Source: Alphaproteobacteria bacterium
Lineage (GTDB): Bacteria > Pseudomonadota > Alphaproteobacteria > UBA828
Assembly (NCBI GenBank): GCA_022826345.1
Contig: JAJDVB010000074.1
Span: 1-35,836, forward strand
Direction of reading: 5' to 3'
DNA: 35,836 nt
In this document: positions 1-7,552 of the stretch, in pieces
Position numbering within the stretch: the stretch's first letter is position 1
How the letters are laid out: each line of letters opens with the position of its first letter
The notes under the pieces: model-generated
The model's input: only the letters and a program-made list of their open reading frames with translations
What the model was told of the DNA's origin: nothing
Databases searched by the model: none
Position numbers and translations under genes: made by a program

Positions 1-1
1 G

Positions 2-124
2 GCCTTCGCGCGGCTGGTGCGCCTCAACATCATGCACCGCCGATGCATCCTCAACATCAAGGACCCGCCCAAAACCCCGCCAAACGATGACAGGCAAATC
101 GAACTCCAACTTACCTCTGCCTAA
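2..124 (+). CDS. C-terminal end of an unidentified protein, cut by window edge
   Basis: An open frame enters from the left edge in frame 2 and stops at TAA 122-124, giving the last 40 residues of a protein. They include the stretch FARLVRLNIMHRRCI and a polar tail. I do not recognise the family with certainty. The basic, hydrophobic end is reminiscent of some transposase C-termini, and a broken REP-like hairpin follows within 15 bases, which would fit a mobile-element edge. The remaining bases to 212 hold no other gene. With so little sequence the frame itself could be spurious. Confidence 0.3.
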   Translation, partial: AFARLVRLNIMHRRCILNIKDPPKTPPNDDRQIELQLTSA

Positions 125-137
125 ACCGGACAGCAGT

Positions 138-157
138 GGACTTGATCCGGGCATGAC
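138..157 (+). repeat. Partial REP-like hairpin element
   Basis: Bases 138-154 (GGACTTGATCCGGGCAT) match 17941-17957 exactly, which is the inner part of the left arm of the larger element at 17932-18015. Here the 5' side of the stem is missing, so this is a half copy. Hairpins of this kind are dispersed between genes in many alphaproteobacteria. Confidence 0.6.
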
Positions 158-212
158 GATGTGAGGGGGCGACCGGATCCGAGAGACCGCACGCCAAGCA
201 ACGATCAGGGAC

Positions 213-1466
213 TTATGCGGCGGCCCAGTGGGAGCCTTCGATCCCGCCGACCCGCCGGCCGGCCTTGATGTGGATGCGGCGGCCGGGGAGGCGCCGCAGG
301 ACATCGACCAGGTTCGTCGCCTCGAACACCACCAGGTCGGCGGGGGAGCCGGCGGCAACCTCGGGTACGGGCGCACCGATGATCCTTGCCGCGCGCGTGG
401 TCACCATCTCGAAGCCCTCGCGGACCTCCTCGTCCAGCCTCATGCCGGCGCTGTGCACGGTCATGTAGGCGAGCTCCACCGGGTCCATCCGGTTGAAGCG
501 GTACCAGATGTCGTACATGTTGTCGGCGCCGGCGGCGACGTTGATGCCGGCGTCGAGCATCTCCTTCACCCGTGACGAGCCCCGGTTCTGGGGCGTCCGG
601 CCTCCACCGCCCAGCATCTGGAGGTTGGCAATCGGCAGCACGGTGACCGCCATGTCGGCGTCCAGCACCTTGTCGATCACCCGCGTCGCCTCCTCGTCGG
701 GATAGACCGCGAGCGCGTTGCAGTGGCTGGCGACGACCCGGCCCTGCATGCCGTGCGCAATGGTGGCCTCGGCCAGCATCGCCAGCGTCTTGAGCTCGGC
801 CCGGTCCATGTAGTCGGCGTGCATCTCCACGCCCACGTCGAACTCGGCGGCGAGATCGAGCACCGTCTCGACGTGGGTGCGCTGGTCTTCGACCGAGGCC
901 TCGACCTCCGGCAGGCCGCCGACCGCCGCAGCGCCCATGCCGAGCGCCTCGCGCAGCAGCGCCGGCGCCTCCGGGTCCGCGACGATCCCTTCCTGGGGGA
1001 AGGCCACGAGGGTGACATCGACGACGCCGGCGAAGCGATCGCGGGCGCGCATCACGCCTTCGAAGGAGACCAGCTTGGTCGCGAAGTCCACGTCGATCTG
1101 GGCGTGCAGGCGGCCGATGCCGTGGGCTGCGGCGAGCCTGAGAGCCGTGCTGGTACGCTCCTCCACGTCGGCGACGGTGAAATGGATCTTGGCCTCGCGG
1201 GCGCGGTCCAGGGCCTCCTGCGGCCCGCGCGCGCCGAGCAGGTCGCGGCTCAGCACCTTGTCGATATGGAAGTGGGGATCGACGAAGGAGGGCGTGACCA
1301 GCCCGCCGCGCGCGTCGATGCGTGCCGCCGCGTGGCCGTCGAGGGTAGGCGCAACCGCTTCGATGCGCCCGTCGCGGATACCGATGGAGACCGGCGCTTC
1401 ATCGTCGAGACGCACCGCGTCGTGAATAAGAAGGTCCCACTCGGGGCCCGGAGCCGCGTCCGTCAT
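213..1466 (-). CDS. Cytosine-deaminase-like metal-dependent amidohydrolase
   Basis: This 417-residue protein of the amidohydrolase superfamily has the layout of cytosine deaminase CodA. The metal motif HFH is at residues 65-67, VAFPQEG near 154-160, a further metal His at 216 (MHAD), His 248 (ASHCN) and the late metal Asp 315 (AGADN), followed by the CodA-like DIWY. The start at 1466 has GGAGGA just upstream. The proton-shuttle Glu that follows the third histidine in CodA (HCDE) is Tyr 219 here (HADY), and the CodA HDD pair is ADN. It is therefore unlikely to be an ordinary cytosine deaminase. In this locus it could deaminate creatinine or another cyclic amidine; that is inference. It is last in the leftward group, 39 nt after the M24 gene. 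CodA numbering is from memory. Confidence 0.8.
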   Translation of the reverse strand: MTDAAPGPEWDLLIHDAVRLDDEAPVSIGIRDGRIEAVAPTLDGHAAARIDARGGLVTPSFVDPHFHIDKVLSRDLLGARGPQEALDRAREAKIHFTVADVEERTSTALRLAAAHGIGRLHAQIDVDFATKLVSFEGVMRARDRFAGVVDVTLVAFPQEGIVADPEAPALLREALGMGAAAVGGLPEVEASVEDQRTHVETVLDLAAEFDVGVEMHADYMDRAELKTLAMLAEATIAHGMQGRVVASHCNALAVYPDEEATRVIDKVLDADMAVTVLPIANLQMLGGGGRTPQNRGSSRVKEMLDAGINVAAGADNMYDIWYRFNRMDPVELAYMTVHSAGMRLDEEVREGFEMVTTRAARIIGAPVPEVAAGSPADLVVFEATNLVDVLRRLPGRRIHIKAGRRVGGIEGSHWAAA

Positions 1467-1505
1467 GTCTCCTCCGCGATCATGTTTTTCGTTGGGGCCG
1501 CGCCG

Positions 1506-2711
1506 TTATTCCCAGTAGATCGGCGAGGTGGTGATGACCTCGACGCTGTCCTTGTGGACGATCAGATTCTGCTCGAAGCCCACCGCGCCGACCCCCTCCC
1601 AGGCGAGGAAGGCCTCGGAGCTACAGACCATGTTCTCCTGGATGAGCTGGTCCTCGTCGCAGGTCGAAAGGCCGTACATCGGGTTCTCGAACATCATGTC
1701 GCAGAGGTGGCCGTAGAGCGGCCATTGCAGGCCGGCCTGGTCGACCGTGTCGCCGCCGCCCGCTTCCCTGGTCAGCCGGTCGCCCTCGCGCGCGAGCTCG
1801 TGGGGTGAGACGCCGGGGCGGATCTTCGCCATCACGCCATCGACGATGCCCATGCAGGCTTCCATCAGATCGCGCTGGGCGTTGCTCGGCCGGCGCCCGC
1901 ACACTGCCGTCCGGCCCGGATCCAGAAAGTAGCCGTGCCGCATGGGCCCCATGATCCAGCCCCGCACGAAATCGCCGTCCTTGGGCGCCGAGTCCGGATC
2001 GGCGCCGCTCAGCGGATAGCGGCTGAAATTGTTCATCTCGTCGCCGGTGCCGTGGGAGAGGCGGATGATCGCGGGAATGCCGCCCCGGCGCACCACCTCG
2101 GCGGCGCCGGCGGCGGCGGCCTCGGCTTCGGTCTGGCCCGAGACGAGGCCCTCCATGATGAGCGTCAGCGCGCGGCTTGCGATATCGCCTGCCTCGCGAA
2201 AGACATCGAGCTCCCGCGGGCTCTTGACATGCTGCACCGACTTGACGAGGTCGTCCTCCGGCCGCCAGTCGATGCGCGGGCACCATTCGCGCAGCCAGTC
2301 CATGTACTTGCAGGGCAGAAAATCCGTGCCGACGATGGCGACCGGACCGGTGATGCCCTGCTCGTTGAGGGCGTCGGCGGTGCCCTTGATCGGGTTCTGG
2401 TGCCACTGCCAGTTGTCGGTCGCGAGCCAGTCCGCCGGCTCCAGGAGCTCGTCGTTGTGTAGTTCCGGCTCCCGGCCCGCACGCATGATCACGGCGTTGT
2501 GGCCGCGCCCCTGCCAAAGGTTGTTGTCCGGCGTCTGACCTGGGTGCCCCGAATAGTGGTTCACCAGCCAGAGAAGGTTGGCGCAGCGGTCGTAGGAGCT
2601 CGCGCCCCGCGACCAGATGACGGCGGTCTCGTAGCCGCGCTTCGCCATCTCGCGGTGAACCTTGGCCCAGCGCGCCTCGTATTCCTCCCTGGGAAAGACC
2701 TGGCTCGTCAT
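1506..2711 (-). CDS. M24 (pita-bread fold) family hydrolase, substrate unknown
   Basis: This 401-residue protein has the creatinase N-domain followed by the M24 catalytic domain of Xaa-Pro peptidases and their non-peptidase relatives. Recognisable second-half positions are Asp 264 (GYFLDPGRT), His 335 (LYGHLCD), Glu 366 (SSEAF) and Glu 380 (GFEQN). The first metal Asp expected about ten residues before GYFLD is absent (RGWIMGPMRHG), so a normal two-metal peptidase site is doubtful. The frame is open to 2762, but ATG 2711 is chosen because AAGGGGG lies just upstream and the first recognisable domain residues begin there. It sits between the small unknown gene and the amidohydrolase in the leftward run, so it likely acts on the same compound or an intermediate. 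Its products cannot be stated. Confidence 0.8.
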   Translation of the reverse strand: MTSQVFPREEYEARWAKVHREMAKRGYETAVIWSRGASSYDRCANLLWLVNHYSGHPGQTPDNNLWQGRGHNAVIMRAGREPELHNDELLEPADWLATDNWQWHQNPIKGTADALNEQGITGPVAIVGTDFLPCKYMDWLREWCPRIDWRPEDDLVKSVQHVKSPRELDVFREAGDIASRALTLIMEGLVSGQTEAEAAAAGAAEVVRRGGIPAIIRLSHGTGDEMNNFSRYPLSGADPDSAPKDGDFVRGWIMGPMRHGYFLDPGRTAVCGRRPSNAQRDLMEACMGIVDGVMAKIRPGVSPHELAREGDRLTREAGGGDTVDQAGLQWPLYGHLCDMMFENPMYGLSTCDEDQLIQENMVCSSEAFLAWEGVGAVGFEQNLIVHKDSVEVITTSPIYWE

Positions 2712-2780
2712 GGCCGCCCCCTTCGACCTGCCATCACGGAAGGTTACTTCCAACGGCGGCATTCCACCAACCGGCGCGGG

Positions 2781-3146
2781 TTAGCGCCGCCTCCTCGACC
2801 ACAGTCGGGCGCCTGGTCCATGCGCCTGGGCGACGGTGAGCCGCTCGGCCGCAATCAGAGCGTCCAGCGCCTTCCGGAGCGAGCGGCTGGACACCAGGTA
2901 CTTGCTGACCTTGCCGGGCGGGAGCGTCAGGTCGCGCTGCTTAATCGCGCCGGAGACATACGCGCGTATCTCGGCGAAGGAGCGGGGCTCGGCGAGGATC
3001 GGCGCAAGCAGCCCGTCGAGCTCGTCCAGCGCAAGCGCCGTCTCCCATTCGACCGTGATCTTCTGCTCGAAGCTGTAACTGCCCTCCAGCAGGATCGCAC
3101 CGGGGTTCGGCCGGCCGGCCCGCCTAGCGCGCCGCGCCTGAGCCAT
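2781..3146 (-). CDS. Small basic protein of unknown function coupled to lysR
   Basis: A 121-residue frame begins at ATG 3146, inside the last 23 bases of lysR, with AAGGCGG upstream, so translation is probably coupled. The N-terminus is Arg-rich (RRARRAGRP, residues 5-12) and the C-terminus ends WSRRRR. Residues 55-105 look like three amphipathic helices (AEIRAYVSGAIKQ, SLRKALDALIAAERL), which could be a small winged-helix or helical bundle, but I recognise no family. An upstream ATG at 3197 in the same frame lies deeper in lysR and lacks support. The gene is co-oriented and nearly contiguous with the M24 gene (69 nt), which argues it is real. A chance frame is the alternative. Confidence 0.5.
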   Translation of the reverse strand: MAQARRARRAGRPNPGAILLEGSYSFEQKITVEWETALALDELDGLLAPILAEPRSFAEIRAYVSGAIKQRDLTLPPGKVSKYLVSSRSLRKALDALIAAERLTVAQAHGPGARLWSRRRR

Positions 3147-4044
3147 GGGCCACCGCCTTGGTTCCCAGCACCCTCGTCCGGGTGAGCCTGTGGTCAAGCA
3201 CCTCGACCATGGCGGCCGTCAGCGCGCGGATGGCGCCGGTCGCCCCGGCGGGATTCCAGAAGAGGCCGATATCGAAGTCGTCGAGAGCGGGCAGCTCCGG
3301 ACACGGCGGCAGCGGGCGGAGCGTGGGCGGCACGGTGCTCTGCGAAATCGCCGTGAGGCCGAGGCCGCTTTCGATCGCCGCCTGGTTGCCGGCGAGATTC
3401 GAGCTGGAATAGACGATCCGATAAGGAATGTCCCGGCGCCGCAGCGCGCTGAGCACGCGCAGTCGGTACTGGCAGCCATCCGGGAACAGAACCAGGGGGA
3501 GCGGGCGCCGCGCGCGCAGATCGTGGGCCTTGCTGCCGACCCAGGCCATCGGCTCGCGCCACTGATCCGTCAGGTGGGCGGTCGATCTGTCGTCGTGCAC
3601 GGCGAGCACGACGTCGAACGCGTTCCGGGCGAGCCCGCCGATCAGGTCGCGGCTCAGCTCGCAGGTCACGTCGAGCGCGACATCCGGGTGGGTCTCGGAG
3701 AACCGACCGAGCAGTTGGGGCAGGAACGAGAGCGCGAAATCGCTCGGGATTCCGACGCGGATCGTCCCGGTCAGGATGCCGCCGTCCAGGCGGCCGACGC
3801 ACTCGTCGTTCAGCGCCACGATCTGCTTGGCGTACTCGAGGACGATCTCGCCTTGCTGTGTGAGACCGAAGGACTTGCCCGAATTAGTGAGGATCGGCGA
3901 GCCGACGATCTGCTGCAGGCGCCGCATCTGCAGGCTGACCGCCGACTGCGAGCGGCCGATCTCCTCGCCGGTGCGCGAGAAGCTCTGCGTCCGCGCCAGA
4001 ACGAGCAGAGTTCTCAACAGGTCGATCGGGAGGATGCGTTCCAT
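3124..4044 (-). CDS. LysR-type transcriptional regulator of the divergent locus
   Basis: This 306-residue regulator has the winged helix-turn-helix at residues 5-60 (FSRTGEEIGRSQSAVSLQMRR, around 22-42) followed by the two-lobed effector domain. The frame extends to 4131, but ATG 4044 (MERILPIDLL) is preferred because a candidate promoter at 4072-4101 on this strand would start the transcript near 4065, after the other ATG choices (4068, 4131). LysR proteins usually control a divergent neighbour and repress themselves. Here the neighbour is the creatinase-hydantoinase-transport run, and an inverted repeat lies between them. The effector is unknown. It is first of the leftward group and overlaps the next gene by 23 nt. 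Confidence 0.9.
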   Translation of the reverse strand: MERILPIDLLRTLLVLARTQSFSRTGEEIGRSQSAVSLQMRRLQQIVGSPILTNSGKSFGLTQQGEIVLEYAKQIVALNDECVGRLDGGILTGTIRVGIPSDFALSFLPQLLGRFSETHPDVALDVTCELSRDLIGGLARNAFDVVLAVHDDRSTAHLTDQWREPMAWVGSKAHDLRARRPLPLVLFPDGCQYRLRVLSALRRRDIPYRIVYSSSNLAGNQAAIESGLGLTAISQSTVPPTLRPLPPCPELPALDDFDIGLFWNPAGATGAIRALTAAMVEVLDHRLTRTRVLGTKAVAHGSGAAR

Positions 4045-4071
4045 TCGTGCATCATAAGAAGCGCTCATGGA

Positions 4072-4102
4072 ACTATATTGACTATTAATGCAGATAATCA
4101 AT
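4072..4102 (-). promoter_or_regulatory. LysR operator dyad overlapping a candidate lysR promoter
   Basis: In an AT-rich patch, arms ATTGACTAT (4077-4085) and ATAATCAAT (4094-4102) pair at 8 of 9 positions around an 8-base centre, the size and form of a LysR-type binding site. On the minus strand TTGATT (4101-4096) and TATAGT (4077-4072) are 18 bases apart, a fair sigma-70-type match for the lysR promoter. The dyad covers this promoter, which fits autorepression. It lies 85 bases before the creatinase start, a usual place for activation of the divergent operon. No clear rightward -10 was found. Confidence 0.6.
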
Positions 4103-4187
4103 CGCTCGGTGCTATTGGTGGTCGCTGCCACCTCGTAGAGTGACGGAATTGATTGCCGGGAACGACAACAGTGTGGAGGGGGGCGCC

Positions 4188-5426
4188 GTGACCGACACGG
4201 AGAGGATCACCACGCAGAAGGTCTGGAGCGCCGGCGAGATGCAGCGCCGCCTGCGCAATCTACACGCGCTGATGGATGAGCGATCGCTCGATGCCGTAAT
4301 CCTGACCAGCCTCCACAACGTCCTCTACTACACGGGCTTCTTCTGCCCGCCTTTTGGCCGGCTGCATTCTGCGGTGATCCCGAGGAACGGCGAGCCCGCG
4401 CTGATCGTCTCCCTCATCGAGGATGTCCGGCCCCAGCACTGCTGCTACTACGAGGACATCCGCCTCTTCCATGACTGGGAGATGAGCCCGCTCGAAAACA
4501 ATGTGCGGCTCTTCGACGAGGTGCTGCGCGACAATGGTATACGGAACGGGCGGCTGGGCTATGAAGAGGACACCGTTTCGGTCGGGTTTTTCGCGATGAT
4601 GGACCGTGAGCTCGGCGGCTTCGAGTTTGCCGACGTGGCCTACGACACCATGCGCCAGCGCCTGGTCAAATCGGAGGAGGAGATCGCCCTTATCCGGCAG
4701 GGCGTCAAGATCTGCGAGGTCGGCGGCTACGCCGCGCTGGAGGCCATGAAGCCAGGCGTGACCGAGGTCGAGATGGCGCGCGCCGCCAACTCCGCGATCG
4801 AGGACGAGCTTCGGCGGCGCTTTCCCGACATCGAGGTCGACAACGTCAACATGTGCTGGATTCAGACCGGCCCCTATCGCAGCCGCGTCGGCCACATCAT
4901 GAACGCGCATCGGGTGGTGCAGAAGGGCGAGATGATCAGCGTAAACCCCTACGCGATCATCGGCGGCTACTATCACGTCCTCGAGCGCAGCCTCTATTGG
5001 GGGCACATCCCCGACGACGCGCTCGCGGTCTTCAAGACCAACGTCGAGGCGCATCACGCGGGGCTGCGGACGCTGCGCGCCGGCATCAAGTGCTCCGATG
5101 TCGACAAGGTGATCAACCCGATCTACCGCGAAGCGGGCCTGCTGGAGGGGCGCTCCTTCGGCACGGGCCACTCGGTCGGCATCATGTGCATCTGGTACGG
5201 GCGCGAGGAAGGCGGCGAGTTGCGCCAGTACAACGACACGGTGCTGGAAGAGAACATGGTCGTGACCATGGAGCCGATGGTGAACGTCGACGGTCTCGGC
5301 GGCTTCCGTCACCACGACATTTGCCGTATCACCGCCGACAGCATCGAGAACCTCAACACCTTCCCGCGCGGTGTTTTGTTGGCGCAGGACGACGGGAGCC
5401 TGGAGGAGCTTTGGCTGCCTTCCTGA
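4188..5426 (+). CDS. Creatinase-like M24 amidinohydrolase
   Basis: This 412-residue protein resembles creatinase (creatine + water to sarcosine + urea), a cytosolic non-metal enzyme of the pita-bread fold. Against my recollection of Pseudomonas putida creatinase the active-site set is kept: Phe 56 and Arg 58 (PPFGR), catalytic His 236 (VGHIMN), Tyr 262 and Glu 266 (GYYHVLER), Arg 339 (WYGREEG) and Glu 362 (TMEPM), plus FGTGHSVG. One difference is at 375-377, where creatinase REHD is RHHD here. GTG 4188 is chosen because GGAGGGGGG lies 5 bases upstream; the frame is open from GTG 4140 without a ribosome site. It is the first gene of the rightward operon, 34 nt before hyuA. A related guanidino substrate is the alternative. 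Confidence 0.82.
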   Translation: MTDTERITTQKVWSAGEMQRRLRNLHALMDERSLDAVILTSLHNVLYYTGFFCPPFGRLHSAVIPRNGEPALIVSLIEDVRPQHCCYYEDIRLFHDWEMSPLENNVRLFDEVLRDNGIRNGRLGYEEDTVSVGFFAMMDRELGGFEFADVAYDTMRQRLVKSEEEIALIRQGVKICEVGGYAALEAMKPGVTEVEMARAANSAIEDELRRRFPDIEVDNVNMCWIQTGPYRSRVGHIMNAHRVVQKGEMISVNPYAIIGGYYHVLERSLYWGHIPDDALAVFKTNVEAHHAGLRTLRAGIKCSDVDKVINPIYREAGLLEGRSFGTGHSVGIMCIWYGREEGGELRQYNDTVLEENMVVTMEPMVNVDGLGGFRHHDICRITADSIENLNTFPRGVLLAQDDGSLEELWLPS

Positions 5427-5460
5427 ATCTGGCCGTCGGCCCGATGCATCGAGCGGGGCG

Positions 5461-7521
5461 ATGACTGCCCGGCTTGCCGCGGACATCGGCGGCACCTTTA
5501 CCGACCTGGTGCTGCTGGACTCCGGCGGGGGCGTGCACGTCGCGAAGACGCTCTCGACGCCGGGCGATTTCAAGGAGGGCGTGCTGAGCGGCGTCGAGAG
5601 AATCCTGTCGGATGCCGGAGCGGTGCGGGGGCAGGACATCGCGCTCGCCGATGTCGATTACTTCGTGCATGGCGCGACCGTCGTGCTCAACGCACTGCTG
5701 GAGCGGAAGCTGCCGCAGGCTGCGCTGGTGACCACGGCGGGGTTCCGGGACGTGCTGGAGATCATGCGCACCAACAACCCGCGCATGTACGACCTCAAAT
5801 GGATCAAGCCGAAGCCGATCATCCCGCGCCATCTGCGCTTCCAGGTCGGCGAGCGCGTCCGTCACACCGGCGAGGTGTTGCGTGCGCTGGACGAGGAAGG
5901 CACCCGCGAGGTAGCGCGCCGGATCGCGGCCCTCAACATTCGCTCGATCGCACTCTGCTTCCTCCACGCCTACGCCAACCCGGACCATGAGCGCCGCGCG
6001 CGGGAGCTCATCCTGGAGGAGTATCCGGCCGCGCACGTCACGATCTCGTCCGATGTCGCGAGCGAGCTGAGGGAATTCGAGCGCACGTCGACGGTCGCGA
6101 TCAACGCGAGCACGATCCCCATTATCTCGGCCTATCTGGACGGTCTCTCGCAGGCGTTGAGCGACCGGGGCCTGGAGCGGGAGCTCTTCGTGATGCAGTC
6201 GAACGGCGGCGTCATCACGAGCCGGACCGCCCGGCACTTGCCGGTACGCACCGTGATGTCGGGTCCGGCCGGCGGTGTCGTCGGCGCTCAGTTCATCGCG
6301 AACCGCATGGGCCTGCGCGACGTGGCGACCATCGACATCGGCGGCACCAGCAGCGACATGGGCGTCATATCCGACGGCCTGGCGCGCACGGTGGACCAGA
6401 GCGCGGTCGAGGGCTGGCCGATCATGGCGCCGACCATCGAGATTCTGGCCATCGGGGCCGGCGGCGGCAGTATCGCCTGGGTCGATGCGGGCGGGGCGCT
6501 CCGCGTGGGGCCGCAGAGCGCGGGCGCCCGGCCGGGGCCCGCCTGCTACGGTCTCGGCGGCGTGGAGCCCACCGTCTCCGATGCCTGCGTCACCCTCAAT
6601 CGGCTGAACCCGGACTACTTCCTGGCGGGCGAGATGGTGCTCGATCGCGAGGCTGCAGAGCGCGCCATCCGTGAGCGGATCGCCGAGCCCCTCGGGATGG
6701 CGGTCGCCGAAGCCGCCGACGGTATCCTTCGGGTCGTCACCGCCAACATGAACAAGGCCATACGCTCGATCCTCATCGCGCGTGGTTTCGATGTCCGCCG
6801 GTTCACGCTCATGGCGTTCGGCGGCGCGGGCGGCATGGTGGCAGGCGAGCTGCTCCGCATCGGCGACGTGCAGCGGCTCGTCGTGCCGAGCAATCCGGGA
6901 GCGGTTTCCGCCGTCGGGATGCTCGCAACCGACCTCCGCCACGACTTTGCTCAGTCTTCTGTCCAGTCCTTCGGCGATGTCGAGTGGGGCGAGGTCGAGC
7001 TTGCCCTGCGCCGGCTGCGAGAGCGCGGCGCAGAACGGCTCAAGGCAGACGGCGTGGATGAGGCGGCAATGCACTTCGACGACGCGCTCGACCTGCGCTA
7101 CGTCGGGCAGGACTATTACCTCCGCGTCTACGTCGATATCGACGACCTCGACGGCGAGCGCATCCGTTCCGACTTCGACCGGCTGCACGAGCACACCTAC
7201 GGCTTCGCCAACCCGGAGTTCGAGGTCGAGATGGTCAACGCGCGGGTCTTCGCGATCGGCGCGTTCGAGCGGCCTCAGCTCCCGGAGATCGGTGCTCGTG
7301 GCTCGTCGGACAGCCCGCTCGCGCCGAAGGCGCGCCGCCTGGTGTTCTTCGACGGTGCGTTCGTGGAGGCGGACATCTACGATGTAACGGCGCTCTGCGC
7401 CGACGATGCCATCGCCGGTCCCTGCATCATCGAGGATCCGCGCTCGACGATCGTCGTCATGCCGGGCCAGAGCGCGACGGTCGATCGGTTTCGCAATCTT
7501 TCGATCGAGGTCGCGGCCTAG
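5461..7521 (+). CDS. hyuA: Hydantoinase/oxoprolinase family protein, HyuA-type subunit
   Basis: This 686-residue protein has the actin/Hsp70-like ATP-binding motif DIGGTFTD at residues 8-15 and the second phosphate loop TIDIGGTSSDMG near 289-300, then the C-terminal hydantoinase A domain. With HyuB such proteins open cyclic amides (hydantoin, N-methylhydantoin, 5-oxoproline) at the cost of ATP. It starts at ATG 5461 after GAGCGGGG; an upstream extension in the same frame overlaps the creatinase gene and lacks family similarity. Next to a creatinase-like gene, an N-methylhydantoin role (the creatinine deaminase route) is attractive, but the family is too broad to fix the substrate from sequence. 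Confidence 0.9.
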   Translation: MTARLAADIGGTFTDLVLLDSGGGVHVAKTLSTPGDFKEGVLSGVERILSDAGAVRGQDIALADVDYFVHGATVVLNALLERKLPQAALVTTAGFRDVLEIMRTNNPRMYDLKWIKPKPIIPRHLRFQVGERVRHTGEVLRALDEEGTREVARRIAALNIRSIALCFLHAYANPDHERRARELILEEYPAAHVTISSDVASELREFERTSTVAINASTIPIISAYLDGLSQALSDRGLERELFVMQSNGGVITSRTARHLPVRTVMSGPAGGVVGAQFIANRMGLRDVATIDIGGTSSDMGVISDGLARTVDQSAVEGWPIMAPTIEILAIGAGGGSIAWVDAGGALRVGPQSAGARPGPACYGLGGVEPTVSDACVTLNRLNPDYFLAGEMVLDREAAERAIRERIAEPLGMAVAEAADGILRVVTANMNKAIRSILIARGFDVRRFTLMAFGGAGGMVAGELLRIGDVQRLVVPSNPGAVSAVGMLATDLRHDFAQSSVQSFGDVEWGEVELALRRLRERGAERLKADGVDEAAMHFDDALDLRYVGQDYYLRVYVDIDDLDGERIRSDFDRLHEHTYGFANPEFEVEMVNARVFAIGAFERPQLPEIGARGSSDSPLAPKARRLVFFDGAFVEADIYDVTALCADDAIAGPCIIEDPRSTIVVMPGQSATVDRFRNLSIEVAA

Positions 7522-7552
7522 TACCGCGCGGCGGGCCGGGATAGGGAGCACC

